A stretch of DNA of 64,000 bases from Shimia marina (GCF_001458175.1 NZ_CYPW01000004.1:60593-124592), one strand, 5' to 3'. Positions 1 through 9,093 are shown, counted from the first letter of the stretch. Notes: generated from the letters alone by a model not told the origin. Made by a program: numbers and translations.

Positions 1-612
1 GTTGGGGATCGAGGCTTTGACACCCTTTGGGCGCGCTGGCTCAAGCTGCGTGAGAGCGACCCGCTGGCGGCTGAAGGTATTGATCCTTTCGCCTTTGCCA
101 TTGCGCGACTGCGCGAAATTGAAACAGCATTGCTTGCAAAAGTGCGCAGCCTGCGCGCGGCGCGGGATGGGCAAAAGAGAGGTCTGTCCCTCAATCATGT
201 GCGTGCGCCTTCTGACGGTATTGTGCATGAGGTGCTGGTGCGCAAAGGCCAGTTCTATGGCCCCAAAGATTTGGCCGTGGTGTTTGAAAGCAATGCCCCC
301 CGCGTTGCCATGGGGTGGGTCAGTGAGCGTTATGCAGAAACGCTTTTTATTGGCATGCCTGCTCAGATCGGTGTGAACGTCGCCGGAGAACGCCAAAGTA
401 TTTCCGGAGAAGTCAGCGATGTGCGGGCCGGCAGTGATCCGCGTCGCCCCGGGGAATTCGGAATTATTGTGACGGTCACCCCCTTGGGCATGGAGGCGGA
501 AGAGACCAAAGCAGTCCTGCGGATGGATGCGCCGGTGAGTTTGGAAACGCGTCGTCCCTTTGCGCAGAAAATCTTCAACCGTGTGAATGAATGGGTGAAA
601 CGCAATGGCTGA
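1..612 (+). CDS. Alg44/HlyD-like polysaccharide export protein, C-terminal part
   Basis: The frame is open from the first base, so the gene begins before the window and only about 203 C-terminal residues are seen. They show a coiled-coil-like stretch, then a lipoyl/barrel-sandwich hairpin with the phrase VRAPSDGIVHEVLVRKGQ, followed by a beta-rich segment, as in periplasmic adaptor (HlyD/membrane fusion) proteins and the periplasmic half of alginate Alg44. Its stop overlaps the start of the Alg8-like gene by 8 bases, so the two are translationally coupled. In alginate producers Alg44 binds c-di-GMP through an N-terminal PilZ domain and activates Alg8; whether PilZ is present here cannot be seen. 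The Alg44 assignment rests mainly on the neighbour; a generic HlyD adaptor is the alternative. Confidence 0.7.
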   Translation, partial: VGDRGFDTLWARWLKLRESDPLAAEGIDPFAFAIARLREIETALLAKVRSLRAARDGQKRGLSLNHVRAPSDGIVHEVLVRKGQFYGPKDLAVVFESNAPRVAMGWVSERYAETLFIGMPAQIGVNVAGERQSISGEVSDVRAGSDPRRPGEFGIIVTVTPLGMEAEETKAVLRMDAPVSLETRRPFAQKIFNRVNEWVKRNG

Positions 613-2191
613 TCTGTCTTCGGAATATGCTTTTGACAAGGATCTGACAGAGCGGCTGCGAGATTTGCAGACGCCCATTAAACCCTATTGGGAGCGTTGG
701 ACTGCGCCCCATTTGATCGCTTTGATGGCTGTCTTTGTTGCGCTGTTTTGGCTTTTGACCAACGTGCCCAATCGATTTGTGGATCCAAATGCGGCGCATA
801 TCACCGTGGTGCTTGGTACGCTGGGCATCTGGCGCTTTGGCTGGTGGTTTACACATGCGGTTCGGGCAATGATCTATGCCCGTTTCAAATGGCCGGAAAT
901 GCGCCGTCAGGCAGACGCGCTCTGGGATGCAGGTTGGCGCCCTAAGCGGCTGCATATCCAGATGACCACCTATTATGAGGAGCCTTCGATCACCAAGCGG
1001 GTCATCGGCTCCATTCTGGGCCAGATCCGCCGTGAGCGTATTCCCACCACCCTCTACATCGGCACAGGCAGTTCCTATGATGAAACCATCATCCGGGAGT
1101 TTGTGGAGACCTATGCGCAGGACATTCCAGATGATCTCGCAGAGCTGGTTTTTGTGCGTCAAAACCAGCCCGGCAAACGCATGGCGATTGGCCTGATCCT
1201 GCGGGCCATTTGCCGGACCGCGGCGAACCCCGATGACATGGTGATTTTTATGGATGGGGATGCGCTTTATGGGGGGGATGTGCTCAAAAAGACTCTGTCG
1301 ATGTTTGCCTACGATCCGGAGCTGCAGGCACTGACCACAGATGAAGAGGTCATCTGTTATGGGCCAACATGGATCGCAAAGTGGCTTGATATGCGGTTTG
1401 CACAGCGCCGCCTGGCGATGCAGAGCCATGCGATGTCCAATCGGGTGCTGACCCTCACCGGTCGGATGAGCGTCTTTCGCGCACAGCATATTCTGGATCC
1501 GAAGTTCATCCGCACCATCGAGGCGGATCACCTCAATCACTGGCTGTGGGGGCGGTTTCGTTTTCTTTCGGGTGACGACAAGTCGACCTGGTATCGTCTG
1601 CTCAGTGTCGGTGCCAAAATGACATATGTGCCGGATGCGACCGTCTACACGATTGAGGTGATCAAAGAGAATGGTCTCTTGCGGATGATCCAGAACTTTC
1701 GCCGCTGGTCGGGCAACATGTTGCGTAATGGAAGCCGTGCGATCGCGCTGGGCCCGCGCCGGATGCCTTTCTTCATTTGGTGGTGCGTGGTCGACCAACG
1801 GCTTGCCATGTGGACGATGATGGTCAGCCCCATTTTGGCCGTTTTGGGCAGCATGATTGCACCGGGGTATTTTTGGAATTGTCTGATCTGGGTGTTGTTC
1901 TCCCGCGTGGTGCTTTGCCTGTTTTTGATTGGCTACAGCCGACGCGCAGACATGACGTGGCCCTTCATTCTGTACCTCAATCAGGTGATCAACGCGTCGG
2001 TGAAGATCTACATGATTTTCCATCTGTCCAAACAGAAGTGGTCCAATCGGGGCAATCAGAGCTCTGGAGAAGGCACGGGCCTTGTGGAAAGACTTCGGAA
2101 TGGGTTTGCCAAATTCCAGCTGGTGACAGCAGTCTCAGGATTTTTGACCCTGCTGATGATCTATATTGGTCTGATTGAAATGCCCTTTTGA
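605..2191 (+). CDS. alg8: Alg8-like mannuronan synthase, GT2 family
   Basis: This is a 528-residue membrane glycosyltransferase, likely polymerising mannuronate from GDP-mannuronate at the inner membrane. Two membrane segments lie near residues 36-53 and 66-90, a cytoplasmic GT2 domain fills about 115-370, and further membrane helices span about 385-520. The processive GT2 motifs are visible: DGD at 217-219, TDEE at 245-248, LSGDD at 321-325 as catalytic base region, and QNFRRW at 363-368 (QxxRW type). Length and layout fit Alg8 (about 490-500 residues) with an N-terminal extension. It overlaps the upstream adaptor gene and is followed by ManC and AlgD, the enzymes that make its substrate. 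A related beta-glycan synthase is possible, but the neighbours favour a mannuronan polymer. Confidence 0.82.
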   Translation: MADLSSEYAFDKDLTERLRDLQTPIKPYWERWTAPHLIALMAVFVALFWLLTNVPNRFVDPNAAHITVVLGTLGIWRFGWWFTHAVRAMIYARFKWPEMRRQADALWDAGWRPKRLHIQMTTYYEEPSITKRVIGSILGQIRRERIPTTLYIGTGSSYDETIIREFVETYAQDIPDDLAELVFVRQNQPGKRMAIGLILRAICRTAANPDDMVIFMDGDALYGGDVLKKTLSMFAYDPELQALTTDEEVICYGPTWIAKWLDMRFAQRRLAMQSHAMSNRVLTLTGRMSVFRAQHILDPKFIRTIEADHLNHWLWGRFRFLSGDDKSTWYRLLSVGAKMTYVPDATVYTIEVIKENGLLRMIQNFRRWSGNMLRNGSRAIALGPRRMPFFIWWCVVDQRLAMWTMMVSPILAVLGSMIAPGYFWNCLIWVLFSRVVLCLFLIGYSRRADMTWPFILYLNQVINASVKIYMIFHLSKQKWSNRGNQSSGEGTGLVERLRNGFAKFQLVTAVSGFLTLLMIYIGLIEMPF

Positions 2192-2289
2192 TCGGGATCT
2201 ATCCTTTTTCGTAAACAGATGACCCTCCGCCCAATCCTGTGTGTTGGCTGGCTTTGTAGAGTGAAGCCAGATGAAAATGAGAGGTTTCA

Positions 2290-3705
2290 ATGATCTATCC
2301 AGTCATTCTTGCAGGCGGCGCGGGCGCGCGTCTATGGCCAGTATCTCGCCGCAGCTTTCCCAAACAGTTTGCAAGCCTTATGGACGGGCCAAGTCTGTTT
2401 CAGCGTACGGTGGAAAGGGTGATTGCGCCTGGTTTCGCCGCTCCAACAGTGATCGCGGCCGAAGACTATCGCTTTCTGGCGCAAAAGCAGGTCGATGACA
2501 TTCAAGCACCTTTGGGGCAGCTGATCGTGGAGCCGGTTGCGCGCAATACAGCGGCTGCCATTTTGGTTGCGGCGCTGACACATAAAGATACGCCAGACGC
2601 GGTACTCTTGGTTTTGCCCAGTGATCATCACGTAGAGGATGAGCGTCTTTTTTTGCGTACGGTCAATAAGGCGGCAGCCGTGGCGCGCAAAGGATTGATT
2701 GCGGCATTGGGTGTACAGCCAGCCAAGGCATCAACGGAATACGGCTACCTAAAGGTCGAAGGTGGCAACGACGACGCGCTTGTCATCTCTCGCTATTTTG
2801 AAAAGCCAGAGTCTTGCCATGCTGAAGCGATGGTTGCTGAAGGGAACTGGCTTTGGAATACGGGCATCTATTTGTTTCGCGTGGATACAATTTTGCGCGC
2901 GTTTGAAAGCCACGCTCCGGATTTGATCGGCCCAGCCGAAGCAGCGCTTGCTTTGAGTGGGGAGGATTTGGGGTTCCGGAGGCTGGATCGGAAGGCATTT
3001 GGTCGCTGCGCCGATCTGCCTTTTGGCAAAGCGGTGATGGAAAACCTGGACGAATGTACCGCTTTGCACCTTGCCTGTGGGTGGGCTGACCTGGCTGATT
3101 GGCATGCTGTGAAAGAGGTGTGTGAGACCGATGGCGCTGACAACCTTGTCGCGGGCAATGCCTCTGCATTTGAATGCACAGGGAGTATTTTGAAATCCGC
3201 TGATCCAGACACAAAGATCGTTGGTATGGGACTGAAAGATATTGTGGCGGTCGCGACAGATGATGGAATTCTGGTTGCTGACCTGTCCCATAGTTCTGAC
3301 GTGGGGGAAATGGTTGAAACGCTGCGGGCGGAAGGGGCCGTGCAGGCAGATGGCTTTCGGCGCTGCTATCGTCCATGGGGATATTATGAAACGCTTTCCT
3401 TGGGTGAGCGATTTCAGGTGAAGCGCATTATGGTCGATCCCGGTGCGAAGTTGTCGTTGCAAAGCCACGTACATCGCGCGGAGCATTGGGTTGTTGTCAG
3501 TGGTGCGGCACGTGTGACGGTGAACGAGGATGTGCGGCTGCTTGGTGAAAACGAAAGCACGTATATCCCACTGGGGGCGGTGCATCGTTTGGAGAACCCA
3601 GGAAAACTGCCTTTGCATCTGATCGAGGTCCAATCTGGCTGCTACCTCGGGGAGGACGATATCGTGCGCTACGAGGACGATTACCAAAGGGATGAGGTGG
3701 CCTGA
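2290..3705 (+). CDS. manC: Mannose-1-phosphate guanylyltransferase / mannose-6-phosphate isomerase
   Basis: This bifunctional type II enzyme of 471 residues would convert fructose-6-phosphate to mannose-6-phosphate and mannose-1-phosphate to GDP-mannose. The N-terminal nucleotidyltransferase has the signature LAGGAGARLWPVSR at 7-20, EPVARNTAAA at 81-90 and FEKPE at 170-174. The C-terminal cupin (about 365-465) carries the metal-binding HVHRAEHW stretch of phosphomannose isomerases. The start is preceded by GAGAGG six bases upstream. It sits 98 bases after the Alg8-like gene and ahead of GDP-mannose dehydrogenase, so it acts as AlgA does in alginate synthesis. A phosphomannomutase (AlgC) is not in the window. 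Confidence 0.92.
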   Translation: MIYPVILAGGAGARLWPVSRRSFPKQFASLMDGPSLFQRTVERVIAPGFAAPTVIAAEDYRFLAQKQVDDIQAPLGQLIVEPVARNTAAAILVAALTHKDTPDAVLLVLPSDHHVEDERLFLRTVNKAAAVARKGLIAALGVQPAKASTEYGYLKVEGGNDDALVISRYFEKPESCHAEAMVAEGNWLWNTGIYLFRVDTILRAFESHAPDLIGPAEAALALSGEDLGFRRLDRKAFGRCADLPFGKAVMENLDECTALHLACGWADLADWHAVKEVCETDGADNLVAGNASAFECTGSILKSADPDTKIVGMGLKDIVAVATDDGILVADLSHSSDVGEMVETLRAEGAVQADGFRRCYRPWGYYETLSLGERFQVKRIMVDPGAKLSLQSHVHRAEHWVVVSGAARVTVNEDVRLLGENESTYIPLGAVHRLENPGKLPLHLIEVQSGCYLGEDDIVRYEDDYQRDEVA

Positions 3706-3759
3706 CGCAATTCGTATTCACTGTTGTCTTCTTGCTTACCCGGTTCAGTGGATACGGCG

Positions 3760-3788
3760 AACCTGCATGGGAAACCATGCAGGTTTTC
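3760..3788 (+). terminator. Terminator-like hairpin after manC
   Basis: A perfect 11-bp inverted repeat (AACCTGCATGG, loop GAAA, CCATGCAGGTT) is followed by TTTC. It lies 55 bases beyond manC and 160 bases before algD, so it may end or attenuate transcription between the two genes. Confidence 0.6.
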
Positions 3789-3949
3789 GCATTTGGAGAC
3801 GGCGCTTAGCAGAGCTTTGGGGCGGGAAAGGCGAAAGCTTATGACCCAAGGTATAGGTGCATGCCCCTTCGCGAGGTAATGCTGATCCTTCGCCTTAAAA
3901 TTTAATGAAAACATTCGGTTAAATTCTCTTTAATCAGGAGGACAGACAC

Positions 3950-5344
3950 ATGGAATACCGGAAGTTTTCTACTCAAGACGCGGAAATCATCATCCCAGCC
4001 CCGCGTGTGAAGCCAAGCATTAGCATTGTTGGTCTGGGGTATGTTGGTGCCGTCTCTACTGCGTGCCTTGCTGCACTTGGCCATGAGGTGATTGGCGTCG
4101 ATCTGGACCAGCAGAAGGTGGATCAGATTGGTCGCGGTGAAAGCCCTATTCACGAAGCGGACCTTACCGAGACTTTGAGCGCTGGCGTAAAAGACGGGCT
4201 GATCAACGCGACGCAGGATCTGCGGCAAGCTGTACGGGACACGGATGTGACCTTCGTGTCCGTTGGCACGCCTACGGCGGTAGATGGTGGATGTGATTAC
4301 ACCTACATTGAACAGGCAAGTGAAGCGATGGCCGAGGGATTGCGCGGCAAAAAGGGCTTCCATGTCTTTGCGATGCGCTGCTCCATTCCACCGGGCACCA
4401 CTATGGGTGTTATGGCGCCAATCCTGGAGCGTATCTCTGGCAAAGTGGCCGGCCGTGATTTTGGGATTTGCTTCAATCCTGAATTCCTGCGTGAAGGCGT
4501 CGCGATTGATGATTTTCATAATCCGCCTAAAACCGTCATCGGAACCACCGATTTTGCCACCGCTGAAATCATGCGGCGCATTTACGAGCCTGTGGATGCG
4601 GATCCCATTCTGACGACCATCGAAGTGGCTGAAACCATCAAGTATGTGGACAATGTTTGGCATGCGACCAAGGTCTGCTTTGCCAATGAGGTTGGTCGCC
4701 TGTGCAAACCTTTGGGTGTCGATAGCCACGCTGTGATGGATATTTTCACACAAGATCAGAAGCTCAATCTGTCCGCCTATTATCTGAAGCCAGGCTTTGC
4801 CTATGGTGGCTCCTGCCTGCCCAAGGAAGTGCGGGCTGTACAGCATGTTGCCAGCACGCTGGGCGTCAACCTGCCCATGATTAGCAGTCTTGAGACATCC
4901 AACTCCGAGCAGATCCAGCAGGCTGTTGAAATGGTACGCAAGACCAAGGCAAAGCGGGTGGGTATTCTGGGGCTGGCTTTCAAACCCGGCACGGATGATC
5001 TGCGTGAAAGCCCAATTCTTGAAGCGATGGCGGAGCTGCAGCGGGATGGCGTCGAGCTGATCGCGCATGACGCGGCCGTGACCAAAGACACGCCGCTTGG
5101 TGGGCTGGCCAGCTACACAAAATACGGCAGTCAGGGGCTGGCAACACTTGCGGTGGGGCTGAAGGACATGCTGCGCGAAGATGTGGATGCTGTGATGGCG
5201 GAGGCGGACGCGGTGATCGTGTGCCATTCCAGCGATGAATATCGCAACGCCGTATCTAAGCATAATGGAGTGCCGGTGATCGACGTTGTCCGACTGTTTG
5301 GCAGCGCGCCCAGCGATGTTGCAATCGATGGTATCGGCTGGTGA
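3950..5344 (+). CDS. algD: GDP-mannose 6-dehydrogenase
   Basis: This 464-residue enzyme oxidises GDP-mannose to GDP-mannuronate with two NAD+, the committed step of alginate synthesis. The Rossmann motif GLGYVGAV lies at 28-35, the catalytic cysteine is C289 in GGSCLPKE, and the third domain starts near 318 (VGILGLAFKPGTDDLRESP). The stretch YYLKPGFAYGGSCLPKEVRA region resembles AlgD more than UDP-glucose dehydrogenase, and the Alg8 and ManC neighbours agree. About 22 residues precede the usual N-terminus. AGGAGG lies eight bases before the ATG. A UDP-sugar dehydrogenase is the only real alternative. Confidence 0.88.
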   Translation: MEYRKFSTQDAEIIIPAPRVKPSISIVGLGYVGAVSTACLAALGHEVIGVDLDQQKVDQIGRGESPIHEADLTETLSAGVKDGLINATQDLRQAVRDTDVTFVSVGTPTAVDGGCDYTYIEQASEAMAEGLRGKKGFHVFAMRCSIPPGTTMGVMAPILERISGKVAGRDFGICFNPEFLREGVAIDDFHNPPKTVIGTTDFATAEIMRRIYEPVDADPILTTIEVAETIKYVDNVWHATKVCFANEVGRLCKPLGVDSHAVMDIFTQDQKLNLSAYYLKPGFAYGGSCLPKEVRAVQHVASTLGVNLPMISSLETSNSEQIQQAVEMVRKTKAKRVGILGLAFKPGTDDLRESPILEAMAELQRDGVELIAHDAAVTKDTPLGGLASYTKYGSQGLATLAVGLKDMLREDVDAVMAEADAVIVCHSSDEYRNAVSKHNGVPVIDVVRLFGSAPSDVAIDGIGW

Positions 5345-5391
5345 GCCGCCATCTGCTTTCCGCAAATTTTGAGAACAAGTGAGGGTACGAC

Positions 5392-8118
5392 ATGTCTAAC
5401 AGCAACCTTTCCGCCATAATGGGCACGGGTCTTTCAGACACCAGAACAGGCACGGGGGCCGATGATGTGATCATTGGTCTGGCTGGCGACGATACGCTGT
5501 CTGGTGGTGCAGGAAATGACGAGATTTATGGCGACTATGCCGAAGCAAACCTGCTTGATGGCACGTCCAGCGCCACCGGCTTTCAGGATTATGCGGATAG
5601 CGGCAGTTGGACCATCACCGCATTAGAAGGCGGTCATCAAGCGATGACGCAGACCGTCGAGACCGAAGCGGGCGGTGTCTACAATATGAGCTTCGACCTT
5701 GCTGCAAATTTCGCAGCGGGCCTTGCCAATGCTGCGATTGAGGTCCTCGTGGATGGTGTCGTCGTGGGCACGTTTACATCTGACAGTGGGGCGTATGCGA
5801 CGTTTGATGTCTCATTTGCCGCTGACGATGACAGCTCTGAAATCACGATTCAATCTGTGCAGGCTGAGGGCAACGGTCCGATCATTGATACCTCCGGCCC
5901 CGTGTTTCACTATGCGCGAGAAATGGAAATTGGGGGCCAGACCGTTGAGGTGGCGGCCTTCGCCGACGGTCAAGCCAACCTGTATCAGGTACTAAATGGC
6001 ACGCTGCATGTTTTTGATGTGGAAACGCAGACCTACGAAGTGGCGGGGGCCGCGGGTACGGTCAATGTCAACTCCATGGGCTACAATGCGGAAGATGATC
6101 TGCTCTATGCCATTGCTGTCAGTGATGGTGTGGACTCTCTTGGCCAGACAGTCGCGCGCTCAGATCTTATTATGTTGGATGCCGAGGGGAACAGTTATCG
6201 CATTGGTGAGACGCCGTATCGGGCGTGGACTGGCGATTTTGATGATCAGGGTAATCTCTGGTCGTTTCAATCCAGCATGGACCATATTTCTGTGATCGAT
6301 GTTGATCAGTTTGATGCGGAGGGCAACCCTGTTGCCACGGTATACCGCTTGCCAAATGAGTTGGTGCAGCATCGGGTCTACGATGTGGCCTTTGATGCCA
6401 ATACCCAGCGGTTCTATGGTGTTGCGCGGCCAGCGTCTGAAGGGGCGGATACAATTCTGCTTGTTGTTGATGTGTCCACAGGGTCTCCTGAATTTACCAC
6501 GGTGCCTGTGACCTCAACTGTTGTGGATGGCGTGACGCTGGACGGTGTGCCCTTGGTGACCTTTGGGGCCGCGATCATGGATGCAGAGGGCAACCTCTTT
6601 GTTGGCGGCAATTCTGGCGATCATGATATGAACAATGCCACGGGGAATTCCGGTGGTATTTATCAGGTGATCATCGACCAGGATACCGGTGCGGCGAGCC
6701 TCCACCTGGTTACATCAGCACCGGGATCCTATTCAAATGACGGCGCTGCGGATCCGACTGCAGAAAGCCCCTTTGTTGAAGTGGATCTCAACTCTTCGGT
6801 TCTGATCCGGGATCTTGCGCTTGTGGCCACCACCGAAGGCGCTTTGACGTATGATGACTCTCTTGTTGGAGAGGCCGGCAATGACACGCTTGATGGCGGC
6901 ATCGGCGACGATGAACTGATTGGTGGCGGTGCGGGGGACACCCTGATTGGCGGCAGTGGCGATGACTATCTGGACGGAGGGGCTGGGCCCGGTTGGGTGG
7001 GTGACCTGATTTCCGTGTATGACAGCAATGGTTTGCGGTTTGACCAATTTGGCAATCCACTTCCTGAAAATGATGATGTGCTTTTAGGTGGCGCCGGAGA
7101 CGACACGCTGCGCGGTTCTGCAGGGCATGACACGCTTGATGGTGGCGAGGCCAATGACCAACTGAGTGGCGGCTCCGGCTCAGATGTGCTGTTTGGAAGC
7201 GGTGGCAATGATACGCTGCTCGGCGGCGGTCAGGACGATACGCTGTCCGGTGGAGCAGACAATGACGATCTGACCGGCGGGTCTGGCAACGATGATATGT
7301 CTGGCGATGACGGCGATGACATTCTTGCCGGTGGATCTGGCTCCGACACTTTGGATGGCGGTCAAGGCGCAGACATCCTTGGCGGCGGCACCGGGGATGA
7401 CATTTTGGACGGAGGCAGCGGTGCGGATTCTCTGGCAGGCAGCTCCGGAAATGACGTGCTCAACGGTGGAAGCGGCGCAGATACGCTCAGCGGTGGCAGT
7501 GGCAACGATACTTTGGATGGGGGCTCTGATGCGGATAATCTGATTGGAGGGTCTGGAGAAGATGCCCTTGCGGGGGGAGACGGAGCAGATACGCTGTCTG
7601 GCGGCAACGGGAATGATGTGCTTGAGGGAGGTGCGGGTGCAGATAGTCTCCGTGGGGGCGTCGATGATGACGTGCTGCGTGGTGGCGAAGGCCGGGACCA
7701 GCTACGTGGTGACAGTGGCGATGATCTGATCGAAGGTGGGAATGGCAACGATTACTTGTCTGGTGCCTCCGGCAGCGATACGCTGGATGGGGGATCCGGC
7801 AATGATCGCCTTTATCTGGGCGCAGGCGCAGATCAAGCTGCTGGGGGAGCTGGTGCAGATCGGTTCATTTTCCGCAGTGATGATTTGGATGGCTCAACGG
7901 ACATCATCACAGATTTCGACGTCACTCAGGGTGACCGGCTGGATCTGCGTGCTCTGGGGCTGGCAGATGACGAAGCGGATTTTTCCACCTGGTTTAGCTC
8001 CAACGCTCTGGTTGTCGGCGAGGATCTCCATCTGGCACTTGGCAATAGCACAACACTTGTCCTCAGAGATGGCGGGGATGACGCCCTCTCTATCTATGAC
8101 AACATTCTTTTTGGATGA
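5392..8118 (+). CDS. Secreted RTX calcium-binding protein with jelly-roll and propeller-like regions
   Basis: This acidic protein of 908 residues has no signal peptide and is probably secreted by a type I system. A short block of GGxGxDxL nonapeptides lies at about 22-45. It is followed by a jelly-roll, lectin-like segment (about 55-165), a propeller-like region (about 170-470) with repeated phrases such as VDVETQTYEV and MDAEGNLFVGG, and then a long RTX array (about 485-830). The end (RFIFRSDDLDGSTDIITDFD) matches the C-terminal module of serralysin-type RTX proteins. It starts 47 bases after algD with GAGGG before the ATG. By position it would be the place for an AlgE-type C5-epimerase, but I see no right-handed-helix epimerase or lyase motif. 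A structural or polymer-binding matrix protein is the plainest reading. Confidence 0.82.
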   Translation: MSNSNLSAIMGTGLSDTRTGTGADDVIIGLAGDDTLSGGAGNDEIYGDYAEANLLDGTSSATGFQDYADSGSWTITALEGGHQAMTQTVETEAGGVYNMSFDLAANFAAGLANAAIEVLVDGVVVGTFTSDSGAYATFDVSFAADDDSSEITIQSVQAEGNGPIIDTSGPVFHYAREMEIGGQTVEVAAFADGQANLYQVLNGTLHVFDVETQTYEVAGAAGTVNVNSMGYNAEDDLLYAIAVSDGVDSLGQTVARSDLIMLDAEGNSYRIGETPYRAWTGDFDDQGNLWSFQSSMDHISVIDVDQFDAEGNPVATVYRLPNELVQHRVYDVAFDANTQRFYGVARPASEGADTILLVVDVSTGSPEFTTVPVTSTVVDGVTLDGVPLVTFGAAIMDAEGNLFVGGNSGDHDMNNATGNSGGIYQVIIDQDTGAASLHLVTSAPGSYSNDGAADPTAESPFVEVDLNSSVLIRDLALVATTEGALTYDDSLVGEAGNDTLDGGIGDDELIGGGAGDTLIGGSGDDYLDGGAGPGWVGDLISVYDSNGLRFDQFGNPLPENDDVLLGGAGDDTLRGSAGHDTLDGGEANDQLSGGSGSDVLFGSGGNDTLLGGGQDDTLSGGADNDDLTGGSGNDDMSGDDGDDILAGGSGSDTLDGGQGADILGGGTGDDILDGGSGADSLAGSSGNDVLNGGSGADTLSGGSGNDTLDGGSDADNLIGGSGEDALAGGDGADTLSGGNGNDVLEGGAGADSLRGGVDDDVLRGGEGRDQLRGDSGDDLIEGGNGNDYLSGASGSDTLDGGSGNDRLYLGAGADQAAGGAGADRFIFRSDDLDGSTDIITDFDVTQGDRLDLRALGLADDEADFSTWFSSNALVVGEDLHLALGNSTTLVLRDGGDDALSIYDNILFG

Positions 8119-8125
8119 TTGTCGT

Positions 8126-8158
8126 AAGAAGCAGGCTTACTCAAAGCCTGCTTCTTTT
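8126..8158. terminator. Bidirectional terminator shared by convergent genes
   Basis: A 13-bp inverted repeat (AAGAAGCAGGCTT, five-base loop, AAGCCTGCTTCTT) is flanked by T-rich sequence on the plus strand. It serves the RTX gene on one side. On the minus strand it overlaps the last codons and stop of the response regulator gene (stop at 8137-8139). Confidence 0.7.
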
Positions 8159-8853
8159 GCCACCAAAGCCGCCTGAGTGCGGTTTTTTGCGTTCAGCTTT
8201 TTGCATACGGTGCGGACGTGGAGTTTGATTGTCACTTCCTGAAGATCCAGATCTCGAGCGATCTCCTTGTTGGAGGCTCCTTTGCACAAGCCAGACAACA
8301 CTTGCTTTTCACGTTGACTGAACTGTTTGGCAAAATCGCTTTCCTCAGTCGCCCCACCATCCGCAAGTACGGTTGCAGGTACAAAGGTCTCTCCAGCAAT
8401 CATGAAGCGCACCGCGTTCACCAGAGATTTGGCGCCCATTGTTTTTGGCAGGAACCCAATCGCTCCTATTTCAAGAGCTTCATGCGCGATCTTGTTAGGG
8501 GCGGTGCCACTGACAATTGCGAAGGCTTGGTCAGGATGCTTTTGAATAGCGTCAGTCAACCCCTGAAGGCCGTTCATTCCGGGCATGCTGAAATCCAAGA
8601 GCACCAAGTCAAAAGGCCCCTTTTGCTCAAGTGTCTTCATGGCTTCAAAATAGTCAGAGGCGGCAACGACGGCTGCGCGACCTTCTGTTGTGAGGTAGGC
8701 CGAAATGGTTTCACGAACCATGCCGTGGTCATCTGCCAATAAAATGCGCATTGATACCGGGCGTCCTATATGGCGATCATCAATTGAGTTTACCGGCGTG
8801 CCTTCATTGGTGCCAGTACTGCCAACCATACCTGAAGAGTGTGAAAATTGCAT
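8137..8853 (-). CDS. LuxR-family response regulator
   Basis: This 238-residue transcription factor has a receiver domain (about 36-155; acidic pair D41-D42, phosphoacceptor D87 in LLDFSMPGM, conserved K near LPKTMG) and a LuxR/NarL helix-turn-helix (about 172-235, SQREKQVLSGLCKGASNKEIA). The ATG at 8853 is chosen because AGAGAGG lies six bases upstream; an in-frame TTG at 8859 has no room for a binding site, and the ATG at 8751 starts exactly at the receiver domain but lacks a good site. With the 8853 start there is an unusual leader of about 34 residues before the receiver. It is divergent from the SUOX-fold/hybrid kinase pair, so that kinase is the likely partner. A role in controlling the adjacent polysaccharide locus is inference. 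Confidence 0.88.
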   Translation of the reverse strand: MQFSHSSGMVGSTGTNEGTPVNSIDDRHIGRPVSMRILLADDHGMVRETISAYLTTEGRAAVVAASDYFEAMKTLEQKGPFDLVLLDFSMPGMNGLQGLTDAIQKHPDQAFAIVSGTAPNKIAHEALEIGAIGFLPKTMGAKSLVNAVRFMIAGETFVPATVLADGGATEESDFAKQFSQREKQVLSGLCKGASNKEIARDLDLQEVTIKLHVRTVCKKLNAKNRTQAALVAKEAGFE

Positions 8854-8859
8854 TGCCAA

Positions 8860-9093
8860 CCTCTCTTTTGAAAATCAGGCAGCGCTTTTGGAAGCTTGCG
8901 CTGCATCTGTATAAGCTCTCGTAAATTCGCACAGGTGACCGCTATTTGGCGTACGCAAGGGACGTGAATATTTGGCGATTGGTCACGTGAACTATACGAA
9001 AGGTTAGTCCAATGACCCTATGCACTGGAGGCGATCTGACTGTGATGTGCCACTACTCAGGGCAACGCAGATTTGTCAAAGGAGTGCCCTGCC
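8860..9093. promoter_or_regulatory. Divergent control region between regulator and SUOX/kinase genes
   Basis: The spacer must hold promoters for both directions. It contains a near-repeat of ATTTGGCG (8944-8951 and 8970-8977) and an imperfect inverted pair GGTGACC / GGTCAC, with a plausible plus-strand promoter TTGGCG-17-TACGAA. These are candidate regulator-binding sites only. Confidence 0.35.

Noticed and set aside
575..2023. Long antisense frame opposite the Alg8-like gene
   Set aside because: The plus frame has clear Alg8 motifs. The antisense frame has a histidine/proline-rich composition with no domain.
3902..5365. 487-codon minus-strand frame opposite algD
   Set aside because: It is a mirror of a well-conserved gene and has no recognisable motif.
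6841..7900. Dense repeated sequence resembling a repeat array or CRISPR
   Set aside because: The repeats are the GGxGxDxL codons of the RTX protein. They are short, in frame and varied; no spacers exist. No CRISPR array was seen in the window.
5392..8118. AlgE-type mannuronan C5-epimerase
   Set aside because: Gene position and RTX repeats suggest it, but the epimerase right-handed helix and its catalytic motif are not visible.
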